The notes under the pieces were generated by a model. The model was not told the origin of the DNA and did no database searches. It saw only the letters and a program-made list of their open reading frames with translations. The translations under genes and the position numbers were made by a program. Shown here piece after piece: positions 39,910-48,023 of a DNA stretch of 64,000 bases. The stretch covers positions 1,116,001 to 1,180,000 of the forward strand of contig CAVYXG010000001.1 of assembly GCA_963772375.1 (NCBI GenBank). Direction: 5' to 3'. The DNA is from DATBHM01 sp963772375 (lineage in GTDB: Bacteria > Actinomycetota > UBA4738 > JACQTL01). Within the stretch, counting starts at the first letter, position 1, and every line of letters starts with the position of its first letter.

Positions 39910-41166
39910 CTACGTTCCCTGCTCCCACGAACCCAAATAGGCCTCCTGCTCGGACGTGAGCGAGTCGATCTCGACGCCCATCGCCTGCAGCTTCAGCCGC
40001 GCGACCTCGGCGTCGATGTCCTCGGGCACGCCGTACACGCGCTTCTCGAGCTCCGCGTGGTGCTTGGCGATCCACTCGGCCGCCAGCGCCTGGTTGGCGA
40101 ACGACATGTCCATCACCGAGGCGGGGTGGCCCTCGGCGGCGCTGAGGTTCACCAGCCGGCCCTCCGCCAGCAGAAAGATCTTGCGGCCGTCCGCCAGCTG
40201 GTACTGGTCGACGAACTCCCGCACCTGGCGCGGCTCGCCGCCGATCTCCCCCAGCGCGGCCTTGTCGATCTCCACGTCGAAGTGGCCGCTGTTCGCCAGC
40301 ACGGCGCCGTCCTTCATCGCCTCCATGTGCTCGCGCCGGATGATCGAGGTGTCGCCCGTGACCGTGACGAACAGGTCCCCGATCCGCGCCGCCTCGGCGA
40401 TCGGCATCACGCGGTACCCCTCCATCACGGCCTCCAGCGCCGAGAGCGGCGAGACTTCCGTCACCACGACCTGCGCGCCCATTCCCCGGGCCCGCGAGGC
40501 CACGCCGCGCCCGCACATGCCGTAGCCGCACACGACCACCGTCCGCCCCGCGAACAGGAGGTTCGTCGATCGCAGGATCGCGTCGATCGTCGACTGCCCC
40601 GTCCCGAACCGGTTGTCGAACAGGTGCTTGGTGTTCGCGTCGTTCACGGCGACGATCGGGTACGCGAGCACGCCGTTCGAGGCCATGGAACGAAGCCGGA
40701 TCACGCCGGTCGTCGTCTCCTCGGTGCCGGCGACGATCTCCGGCAGCTGGTCCATGCGCTTGGTGTGCAGCAGGCCGACCAGGTCGGCGCCGTCGTCCAT
40801 GGTCACGTTCGGGTGGTGGTCGAGGACCTCGTTGATGTGGCGGTAGTAGGTCTCGTTGTCCTCGCCCTTGATCGCGTACACGTTGATGCCGCTCTGCTCG
40901 CACAGCGCGGCCGCCACGTCGTCCTGCGTCGACAGCGGGTTGGACGCGCACAGCGCCACCTCCGCGCCGCCGGCCTGCAGCGTCTCCACCAGGTTCGCCG
41001 TCTCGGTGGTCACGTGGAGGCACGCGGCGATCTTGAGGTCGGCCAGGGGCCGTTCCTTCTCGAACCGCTCCCGGATCAGCGCCAGCACGCGCATCTCCGC
41101 GCCGGCCCACTCGATGCGCGCGCGGCCCTTGTCGATCAGGCCAAGGTCCTTGACGTCACAGTCCAT
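39910..41166 (-). CDS. ahcY: Adenosylhomocysteinase (S-adenosylhomocysteine hydrolase)
   Basis: A 418-residue enzyme that splits S-adenosylhomocysteine into adenosine and homocysteine. It shows LHVTTETANLVETLQAGGAE, ASNPLSTQDDVAAAL, the NAD-binding GYGMCGRGVA near residue 213, and NSGHFDVEI. It is the shorter form found in archaea, Thermotoga and some actinobacteria, without the long internal insertion. AAGGAGC precedes the ATG. It lies 25 bp after the phosphorylase gene. Confidence 0.95.
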   Translation of the reverse strand: MDCDVKDLGLIDKGRARIEWAGAEMRVLALIRERFEKERPLADLKIAACLHVTTETANLVETLQAGGAEVALCASNPLSTQDDVAAALCEQSGINVYAIKGEDNETYYRHINEVLDHHPNVTMDDGADLVGLLHTKRMDQLPEIVAGTEETTTGVIRLRSMASNGVLAYPIVAVNDANTKHLFDNRFGTGQSTIDAILRSTNLLFAGRTVVVCGYGMCGRGVASRARGMGAQVVVTEVSPLSALEAVMEGYRVMPIAEAARIGDLFVTVTGDTSIIRREHMEAMKDGAVLANSGHFDVEIDKAALGEIGGEPRQVREFVDQYQLADGRKIFLLAEGRLVNLSAAEGHPASVMDMSFANQALAAEWIAKHHAELEKRVYGVPEDIDAEVARLKLQAMGVEIDSLTSEQEAYLGSWEQGT

Positions 41167-41191
41167 CTCGTTCGCTCCTTGTTCTCTCGTG

Positions 41192-42103
41192 TCATGTGGC
41201 CGGGCCGCCCGCGGTGGCCGCGATGCGCGGCACCACGCGTTCCAGCAGCTTGGCCAGGTTGGAACCCATCTGCCGGCCGACCTCGATGACCTCGAGGTGG
41301 CTGACCTCGCCGCCGACCGAGTTCGTCACCGAGAACAGCCCCAAAAGGCGCATGCCGAGCGCCCGGGCCGGCAGCGCCTCCGGAACGATCGACATCCCCA
41401 CGACGGTGCCGCCGGCGTTTCGCATCATCTCGATCTCGGCCCGCGTCTCGTACGAGGGCCCGGACGCGGCGACGTACACGCCCGGCGCGGCGGTGAGCCC
41501 GGCCGCCGGGGCCTCCTCGAGCGCGATGTCGCGGAGGGCGGGCTCGTACAGGGCCGACACGTCGATGAACGGCGGCGAGCCGTCGGCGTTCCGCCATCCC
41601 CGCAGGGGGTTCTCCCCCATCATGTTCAGGTGGTCGGTGGCGACCACCAGCGACCCCGGACGGAGCGCGGGGTCGAGGGCCCCGACCGAGGCCGTCAGCA
41701 CCATGATCTCCGCGCCGAGCAGCCGGGCCACGCGGACCGGCATGGCCGACACCGACATCGGGTGGCCCTCGTAGAAGTGGATCCGGCCCATGAACGCCGC
41801 CACCGGCACCCCGGCGAGGGTCCCCAGCAGGAGGCGCCCCGCGTGGCCGGGCACGGTGGGGGCCGGGAACCCCGGCAGGTCGGCGAACGAGAACGCCGCG
41901 TCCTGCCGGACGAGGTCGGCGGCCGGCCCCAGGCCGGAGCCGAGGACGACCGCCACCGCGGGGACCACCGACGACCGCGAGCGGATCGCCGCGACGGCCT
42001 CCCCGGCGGCCGTGTCGCCCGGCGACGCGGCCTCCGCCACATCGGCCGACGCCGACGCGGCCCGGGCCTCGGTCGCGGCCGGTTCGATCGCTCGGGTCGA
42101 CAT
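41192..42103 (-). CDS. Purine nucleoside/MTA-type phosphorylase
   Basis: A 303-residue trimeric-type phosphorylase. Landmarks are VVLGSGLG near residue 54, GRIHFYEGH, SGPSYETRAEIEMM, VVGMSIVPE and SVTNSVGG. Where purine nucleoside phosphorylases normally have TNAAGGL, this protein has TASVGAL, resembling MTA phosphorylase, while the later TN keeps the 6-oxopurine type. The first 40 residues are an Ala-rich extension. Beside MtnA and AhcY it could phosphorolyse methylthioinosine, MTA or adenosine-derived nucleosides. Its ATG directly follows the stop of the isomerase gene. Confidence 0.78.
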   Translation of the reverse strand: MSTRAIEPAATEARAASASADVAEAASPGDTAAGEAVAAIRSRSSVVPAVAVVLGSGLGPAADLVRQDAAFSFADLPGFPAPTVPGHAGRLLLGTLAGVPVAAFMGRIHFYEGHPMSVSAMPVRVARLLGAEIMVLTASVGALDPALRPGSLVVATDHLNMMGENPLRGWRNADGSPPFIDVSALYEPALRDIALEEAPAAGLTAAPGVYVAASGPSYETRAEIEMMRNAGGTVVGMSIVPEALPARALGMRLLGLFSVTNSVGGEVSHLEVIEVGRQMGSNLAKLLERVVPRIAATAGGPAT

Positions 42104-43162
42104 CTATCCCTCCAGCGCCCGCTTGATCCGGGCGATCGCGTCGATCGGCGTGGGGTCGACCCCCCGCATCGTCGCAAGGTACACGCTCACCGCGCCTCCG
42201 AGCATCACGAGCGACATGAGGGACGAGAGCGGCGTGTCGCCGTCCGACCGGACCTCGTGGTGCTGCAGTCCGGCGGAGAGCGCCACCTCCACCGATACCG
42301 CGAACCGCGCCGCCACGTCGGGATGCTCGCCCGGATGACGGAGGCTCAGCAGGACGAACCGCTCCCCGGTGCCCGCCGACCACCCCACGACCTCGTTGTG
42401 GTCGAGCTCGGGCAGCGCCGCAGAGAACGCCGGAGTCTTGGCGTTCTCGTTCAGCTCGGTGCGCCACCGGCCGGCCGCCACGCTCCCGACCCCGTCCGCG
42501 CCCCACATCACGGGGAACCGGTCCCCGATCGCCGCGGCCAGCCGCTTCGCCGGGTTCTCCGAGAGCGGAACCTCCGGCCCGAGCCGGTTCCGCAGCCGTT
42601 CCAGCACCGCCGCGACGTGCGCCACCTCGTCCCCGAGCGTCGGGATCACGCCCATCGCCTCGAGGGCACCCAGCACGCCGAACGTCAGGTGCCCGACCGC
42701 GGCACGCGGCTGGAACCCGGGCGGAACCGGCACCACGGCGACGCCCTGCTCGGCGGTCCGGCGCCCCAGCTCGCCGCCGGACGTGACGGCCACCAGCCGG
42801 CACCCCCAGTGGCTCGCCTCGGCGAAACAGGCCAGGGTCTCGGACGTGGCGCCCGAGTAGGACGAGGCGACGACCAGCGTGTCCTTCCCGCAGAACGCCG
42901 GCAGCACCGGGCCCTTGACGACCGTGACCGGCAGCGTGAGGCGGTCCCGGTACAGCGCGCGGATCACGTCGCCCGACACGCCGGAGCCGCCCATCCCGCA
43001 GATGGCGACGGCCGTCACGCCGTCGCCGGAGGGGAGGTCGGCCGCGTCCAGCCCGGCCCGGTACCCGTCGTGGCACTGCCCGGCCAGACCGAGGACGGCC
43101 TCGAGCATGCCGGAGGGATCGTTCGCGGCGAGCGCCGCGAGGTCGTCGAGGCGTTCGATCAC
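42104..43162 (-). CDS. Bifunctional phosphoglucose/phosphomannose isomerase
   Basis: A 352-residue SIS-domain protein. It has AICGMGGSGVSGDVIRALY, VVASSYSGATSETLACFAEA and the catalytic ELNENAKTPAFSAALPELDHNEVVGW, characteristic of the bifunctional PGI/PMI family. It interconverts glucose-6-P, fructose-6-P and mannose-6-P. The GTG start at 43162 overlaps the Trm112-like stop. With the following mutase and the downstream guanylyltransferase it would feed GDP-mannose synthesis. Confidence 0.9.
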   Translation of the reverse strand: MIERLDDLAALAANDPSGMLEAVLGLAGQCHDGYRAGLDAADLPSGDGVTAVAICGMGGSGVSGDVIRALYRDRLTLPVTVVKGPVLPAFCGKDTLVVASSYSGATSETLACFAEASHWGCRLVAVTSGGELGRRTAEQGVAVVPVPPGFQPRAAVGHLTFGVLGALEAMGVIPTLGDEVAHVAAVLERLRNRLGPEVPLSENPAKRLAAAIGDRFPVMWGADGVGSVAAGRWRTELNENAKTPAFSAALPELDHNEVVGWSAGTGERFVLLSLRHPGEHPDVAARFAVSVEVALSAGLQHHEVRSDGDTPLSSLMSLVMLGGAVSVYLATMRGVDPTPIDAIARIKRALEG

Positions 43163-43329
43163 GAGGGCTTTTCGGCCTCGTCGATCAACATCACCGGGAT
43201 CCCGTCGCGGACCGGGTAGCGGAAGTGGCAGGAACGGCACTCGATGATCTCCGCCGCCTCGTCGTAGTCCACCTCGCCCCGGCAGTTCGGGCAGGCCAGG
43301 ATGTCCAGCAGGTCCTTCTCGATGCCCAT
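43159..43329 (-). CDS. Trm112-family small zinc protein
   Basis: A 56-residue protein: MGIEKDLLDILACPNCRGEV, then ECRSCHFRYPVRDGIPVML. The Cys pairs and the IPVML end are typical of the Trm112 family, small partners of methyltransferases that also sit in sugar-nucleotide operons. AAGGAGCGGAC precedes the ATG. The TGA overlaps the GTG of the isomerase gene. Confidence 0.88.
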   Translation of the reverse strand: MGIEKDLLDILACPNCRGEVDYDEAAEIIECRSCHFRYPVRDGIPVMLIDEAEKPS

Positions 43330-43365
43330 GTCCGCTCCTTCGTCTCCCCCATGCCCGGGACCCGG

Positions 43366-44709
43366 TCAGCTCCTGATGACCGCGAGCACCTCGGCCGTCT
43401 TGTCGTCCAGCAGGTCCTGCGACCGCGCCTCGACGTTCAGCCGGAGGAGCGGCTCGGTGTTCGACGGCCGGACGTTGCACCACCAGTCGTCGTACTCCAC
43501 GGTCAGCCCGTCCACGCGGTCCTGCCGGCCGCCGGCGAACCGCCCGGAGATCTCCTCGATCCTCGCGGCGGCGTCCTCGACGGGGGTGTTGATCTCCCCC
43601 GAGTCGAAGTACCGACGGTACGGCAGGAGGAGCTCGGACAGCTTCGTCTCCGCGCGCGAGAGCTCGGCCAGCGCGATGACGCCGGCGATCAGACCGGAGT
43701 CGGCGCGGTAGTTCTCCCGGAAGTAGTAATGGCCGGAGTGCTCGCCACCGAAGATGGCCCCGGTCTCGGCCATGACCGCCTTGATGAACGAGTGCCCGAC
43801 CCGGGTGCGGACCGGCCGGCCGCCGTGCTCCCGGATCACCTCGGGCACCACCCACGAGCAGATCAGGTTGTAGACGATCGCCGCGCCCGGCTCGCGACGA
43901 AGCATGACCTCGGCCGTCATCGCCGTGACGAGGGAGCCGCTCACGCCCTCGGCGGTCTCGTCCACGAGGAACACGCGGTCGGCGTCGCCGTCGAACGCCA
44001 GGCCGACATGGGCCCGGTGGTCCAGGACGGCCCGCTTGAGGTCCTCCTGGTTCCTCGGGTCGATGGGGTCCGCCGGGTGATTCGGGAACGTCCCGTCGAG
44101 CTCCGGGTACAGCGCGACCAGCGTCACCGGGAGGCGTTCCATGACGGCCGGGACGACCAACCCGCCCATGCCGTTCGCGGTGTCCGTCACGACGGTGAGC
44201 GGCCGCATCTTCGAAGGGTCGACGAACCCCAGCACGTGTTCCACGTATTCGGGCAGCAGGTCGCGGCGCTCGACCGCCCCCCTGGACGCGGACGGGGCGT
44301 ACTCGTCGCGCTCAGCCCGGCCCCGGATCTCCTGCAGTCCGGTGTCCTCCCCGACCGGCTTCGCGCCGGCGAGGCAGAACTTCAGCCCGTTGTAGTTGGC
44401 AGGATTGTGGCTCGCGGTGAGCGCCGCCGCGGGGACGTCGAGCGAGCCCGAGGCGAAGTACACCAGGTCGGTGGACGTGAGCCCGAGGTCGACGACACCG
44501 ACGCCGCGCGAGGTCGCCCCCTCGGTGAACGCCTCGGCCAGCTCCGGCGACGACAGGCGGCAGTCCCGGCCGAGCGCGACGCGGGGTGCGCCGGCCCAGT
44601 CGGCGAAGGCCGAGCCGATGCGCCGGGCCACGTCCGCGTCGAGCTGCTCGGGGACGGTGCCGCGGACGTCGTAGGCCTTGAAGATGGGTGCGAGGTCACG
44701 CGTGGACAC
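43366..44709 (-). CDS. manB: Phosphomannomutase/phosphoglucomutase
   Basis: A 447-residue alpha-D-phosphohexomutase. It shows FKAYDVRGTVPEQLD, the phosphoserine loop as ALTASHNPANYNGLKFC, the metal loop as AFDGDADRVFLVDE and the sugar loop as GGEHSGHYYF. It moves phosphate between C6 and C1 of mannose or glucose, supplying mannose-1-P for GDP-mannose. The GTG at 44709 starts just before the family's first conserved block. It is the first gene of the operon running to 37656. Confidence 0.92.
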   Translation of the reverse strand: MSTRDLAPIFKAYDVRGTVPEQLDADVARRIGSAFADWAGAPRVALGRDCRLSSPELAEAFTEGATSRGVGVVDLGLTSTDLVYFASGSLDVPAAALTASHNPANYNGLKFCLAGAKPVGEDTGLQEIRGRAERDEYAPSASRGAVERRDLLPEYVEHVLGFVDPSKMRPLTVVTDTANGMGGLVVPAVMERLPVTLVALYPELDGTFPNHPADPIDPRNQEDLKRAVLDHRAHVGLAFDGDADRVFLVDETAEGVSGSLVTAMTAEVMLRREPGAAIVYNLICSWVVPEVIREHGGRPVRTRVGHSFIKAVMAETGAIFGGEHSGHYYFRENYRADSGLIAGVIALAELSRAETKLSELLLPYRRYFDSGEINTPVEDAAARIEEISGRFAGGRQDRVDGLTVEYDDWWCNVRPSNTEPLLRLNVEARSQDLLDDKTAEVLAVIRS

Positions 44710-44872
44710 GACGACAGCGCATCCTACACAGTGGGAACGCCGCGCCCGGCGGGACGGCGGCGGCGCCGCGCGTCCCTCGACCCGGGGGAGGACCGGCGGA
44801 CCGGGGGCGTCCCCCGGGCCCACGACGAGCCATGGGCGGCGGGGGCTGCGGGCTGTGGGTGCGGGCTTCCGG

Positions 44873-45061
44873 CTATCGGGTGCCGACCGTCCCGAGCACC
44901 GACGTCAGGGGGACCGACTCGCCGTTCTTGACCCACCACTTGGCCTCGCACTCGTGGCAGGTGCTGAACTGGAGCTCGGACCCCGCGACCGTCATGGTGA
45001 TCGAGATGACGTCACCGTTGTGGCAGGAAGGGCACTTCGGGTGGTGATGTGCAGGGGCCAT
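44873..45061 (-). CDS. Small zinc-ribbon protein
   Basis: A 62-residue protein: HHHPKCPSCHNGDVISITMT and STCHECEAKWWVKNG. The two CxxC pairs form a zinc ribbon. A His-rich start may add a metal site. No family is named. It stands alone between the mutase and the L,D-transpeptidase, in the same orientation. Confidence 0.65.
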   Translation of the reverse strand: MAPAHHHPKCPSCHNGDVISITMTVAGSELQFSTCHECEAKWWVKNGESVPLTSVLGTVGTR

Positions 45062-45286
45062 GTCGCTGTAATTCTCGGCGGATGGACCCCTCCGAGCGCA
45101 TAGCCCTGGGTGATCATTTTCGCCTCCCCCATCGAGCGCGGCGGGCGTGGGACCGGAGCCCCACACGCGTCCCCCCAACGCCCCACAGCGCGTGCCTGAA
45201 CCGCATCGGCGCCGCCGGGACGGCCGCGCAGGCGCGCGCGGAGCGGGTCGCCGTGGACGAGGCCAGCGCGGCTCGAAGAGGGTGGT

Positions 45287-46402
45287 TCAGCCCACCGCGC
45301 CGTCGGGTGTGTTGCCCCACGGGGGGGACCCGACGACGTAGACGGGCGTCCCGACCGGCACCAGCGGGTACAGCGCTTCCGAGTCAGGGATGTGCATCCG
45401 GATGCACCCGTGCGACGCCCAGGACCCGATCGAGGAGTCCTCCGGGGACCCGTGGATCCTGATGCCCGGCGCGTTCAGGTACAGGGCGCGCGTCCCAAGC
45501 GGGTTCCCGGGTCCGGGGCCGATCTCGGCCGGCTCGTTCGCCGCCCAGCAGCCGGGCTGGCCGAGGCAGGGGTTGTGCCAGGTGGGGTTCTCGACCTTGG
45601 CGATGATCGTCCACGTCCCGGGCGGCGTCTCGAATCCGAACTTCGCCGTGGCCACCGGGTAGGTCCGCTCGACCTTGAAGTCGTCGTACAGCCACAGCCG
45701 GTTGGTCGTCCGGCTGACCACGATGGCCTTGCCGACGTCGGCATCCGTGACCTTCGGCGCGATGGGCTTCGTGGCGAGCGTGACGGTCCCCCCGCCCGAC
45801 CGGACGGCCTTCTTGAGGTCTTGGCGGGCCAGCCAGTCCTTCAGGGTCGAACCCCGCTTCGCGTGGGTCATCACGACCGCGCCGTTCACCAGGGAGTACG
45901 AGGCGCGGGACGGCGCCCGCTGGAGCTTGGGAGCGAGCGAGCTGACGAACCGGGCGATGGGCCTGGTGGTGAACGCCGTGGCCACGTCGAACGACCGGTC
46001 GACGTCGGAGTGCGTGAGCCGGTGGAAGACGCGCGACACCCAGGAGTAGTCGGAGTTCACCGCGAGGGCCTGGTCGACCGCGCCGGCCACGTCCGCCGAC
46101 ATCCCCAGCTGGGCCGCGGTGAAGTCCCAGGTGTGCGTGCCGGCCACGACGTGGATCTTCGCGTCGAGCTGGCGCTGGACCGCCCTCGAGACGGCCGCGA
46201 TGGCCCGGGCGCGGGTCATGTTCGACACGTCCACGCCGTGGATGGAGACCCCCGGCATGATGCGGTGATCGCTGGCCCGGTCGTACCGGAGCGCCGCGAC
46301 CGCGGACCCCGCGCCGACCAGGGCGACCACCACGAACGCGACCAGCAACACGACCGGCAGCTTGCCGGCGAACCTGCGCTTCACGTGACGTCCGCTGCTC
46401 AC
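45287..46402 (-). CDS. L,D-transpeptidase with N-terminal membrane anchor
   Basis: A 371-residue exported enzyme. A membrane segment (LPVVLLVAFVVVALVGAGSA, about residues 15-35) is followed by two peptidoglycan-binding-type 4 domains and a YkuD catalytic domain. The domain has IRIHGSPEDSS and the catalytic SHGCIRM near residue 340. It makes 3-3 cross-links in peptidoglycan or attaches proteins to it. The ATG at 46402 gives a normal basic N-terminus. The mature domain faces outward. Confidence 0.92.
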   Translation of the reverse strand: MSSGRHVKRRFAGKLPVVLLVAFVVVALVGAGSAVAALRYDRASDHRIMPGVSIHGVDVSNMTRARAIAAVSRAVQRQLDAKIHVVAGTHTWDFTAAQLGMSADVAGAVDQALAVNSDYSWVSRVFHRLTHSDVDRSFDVATAFTTRPIARFVSSLAPKLQRAPSRASYSLVNGAVVMTHAKRGSTLKDWLARQDLKKAVRSGGGTVTLATKPIAPKVTDADVGKAIVVSRTTNRLWLYDDFKVERTYPVATAKFGFETPPGTWTIIAKVENPTWHNPCLGQPGCWAANEPAEIGPGPGNPLGTRALYLNAPGIRIHGSPEDSSIGSWASHGCIRMHIPDSEALYPLVPVGTPVYVVGSPPWGNTPDGAVG

Positions 46403-46526
46403 GACATCCCTTCCGGTGGGTTCCGGACCGGTTGGCCCGGAGTGAGGATCATAACGAACGCTCGCCCGTTTCCATACCCCAAGGCGCGGGTTTCCGCGAC
46501 GGCCCGGCGCCCGGCGCCCGCAGCGG

Positions 46527-48023
46527 TCATCCCTTCGGAACCCACTGCGGTGGAACGGGAACGCCCCCCGCGACCGCGTAGGCCGAACGCGTCTTCGAGG
46601 TCGCCGTCATCACGGCGGTGAACGCCCCCCCATCCGAGACCGCCAGCACCGAGGCCTCGGTGTTGCCGTCCAGGATTCCCGGCGGAGCCGGGACGGAGGA
46701 GTCGGGCGGCACGGTCACCGTCACGGGGGCGGCCGAGAGCGGCCCCTTGTCGGTGATCCCCGTCAGCGTGACCGTGACGGGGGCGGTCCCGGTGTTCGCG
46801 AGCGCCACCTCGGCCGAGTCCAGGTTGTCGGTGGCCGGCGAGGTCAGCAGCCAGGCGGAGGCCGGGGCGAAGGCCGGCGTGCTCCCCTGGTCGCCCCTGA
46901 TGCCGAGCGTGCGCCGGGCGGCGACCACCTTCGCTCCCCCCGCGGGCACCAGTGACACCGCGCCCGGCCCCGTGGCCGTGAGGGTCTCGGTCCGGGAGGC
47001 GTTCGGGCCGACCTTCTCGGTGGGCGGGAGCGCCAGGTGCCGGCCGTCCGCGCCCAGGAAGTCGACGCCGTAGGTGATCCCGGCCTTCGATGGATTGAGG
47101 AACGGGATCTCGGTCCCTCCGGCGTCACCGGCGCCGGGGATCACCGGGTCGGCGATGGGCGTGGGGACGCCGATGTCGGAACGGATCCCACCGCCGTCGT
47201 CGATGCCGAGCGACGCGGCCACGACCCGGCCGATCCCAGCCGTCACCACGGCGGCGACGGTCTGGTCGCCGAGGTCGTCCTTGTTCGCGTGGATGGCCAC
47301 GCTCTGCCCGCCGGGCACCGTGATCTCCCCGGGCACCGTCACCACGCGGGCCTCCGCCACGAACGACACCTGGAACGAGGCCTCCGATGCGAACGGGTTC
47401 ATCACGATCACGTAGTCCTCCTGCCCCTGGACCGTGGTCCCGTCGGCGAGGTACCAGGTGCGGCCGGCGCCGTTCGCGCACGGATCGGCGGCGACGCCCT
47501 CCTCCACCGCCGGCGTAGTGGGGCTGCCGCTCTCGCCGGTGCCGCCGCCGGTCCCGGTCGGCGCCGGGGACGGGCTGGTCTGGGGGCTCGGCGCCGCGGG
47601 GGTGGTCCCGGCCGGCGCCGCGGGCGCCGAGACGACCCACCCCGCCGCGACCCACCCGCCGAAGTACTCGATCTCGGTCGCCGCCTCGCGCTGCCCCGCC
47701 GGGACCTCCACCGAGGTTCGGGTGTGGGCGGGCACCGTGAGCGTCTTCGCCGGCTGCACACCGTTGTGGCTCATCGACGCGACGCGAACCGTGACGTCCG
47801 TGTCCCCGGGGTTGGTGATGGCCACGGAGCCGGTCCAGCCCTTCCCGCCGCCGTGCGGGCAGTACCAGGCGCCCGAGGGTGCGTCGTCGGCGCCGCCCAC
47901 CGAGTCCGCGCCGGCGAGCGCACGGGCTGGCTCCGGCCCGGCCTGGTGCTGCAGCACCCACCCACCGCCGGCGACCACCGCCACGACGACGACGATCAGC
48001 AGGAGCGCGCCCCGGGACCTCAT
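46527..48023 (-). CDS. DUF5719-like exported protein
   Basis: A 498-residue protein with an N-terminal membrane helix (ALLLIVVVVAVVAGGGWVLQ). It then has repeated beta-sandwich units with ITNPGDTDVTVRVASMSHNG, VPAHTRTSVEVPAG and WYLADGTTVQGQEDYVIVMN. A Pro/Ser/Thr/Gly linker lies near residues 150-175. Actinobacterial DUF5719 proteins share this layout and sit next to a giant glycosyltransferase, as here. The ATG overlaps that gene's stop (ATGA). The function is unknown, probably in the cell envelope. Confidence 0.75.
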   Translation of the reverse strand: MRSRGALLLIVVVVAVVAGGGWVLQHQAGPEPARALAGADSVGGADDAPSGAWYCPHGGGKGWTGSVAITNPGDTDVTVRVASMSHNGVQPAKTLTVPAHTRTSVEVPAGQREAATEIEYFGGWVAAGWVVSAPAAPAGTTPAAPSPQTSPSPAPTGTGGGTGESGSPTTPAVEEGVAADPCANGAGRTWYLADGTTVQGQEDYVIVMNPFASEASFQVSFVAEARVVTVPGEITVPGGQSVAIHANKDDLGDQTVAAVVTAGIGRVVAASLGIDDGGGIRSDIGVPTPIADPVIPGAGDAGGTEIPFLNPSKAGITYGVDFLGADGRHLALPPTEKVGPNASRTETLTATGPGAVSLVPAGGAKVVAARRTLGIRGDQGSTPAFAPASAWLLTSPATDNLDSAEVALANTGTAPVTVTLTGITDKGPLSAAPVTVTVPPDSSVPAPPGILDGNTEASVLAVSDGGAFTAVMTATSKTRSAYAVAGGVPVPPQWVPKG

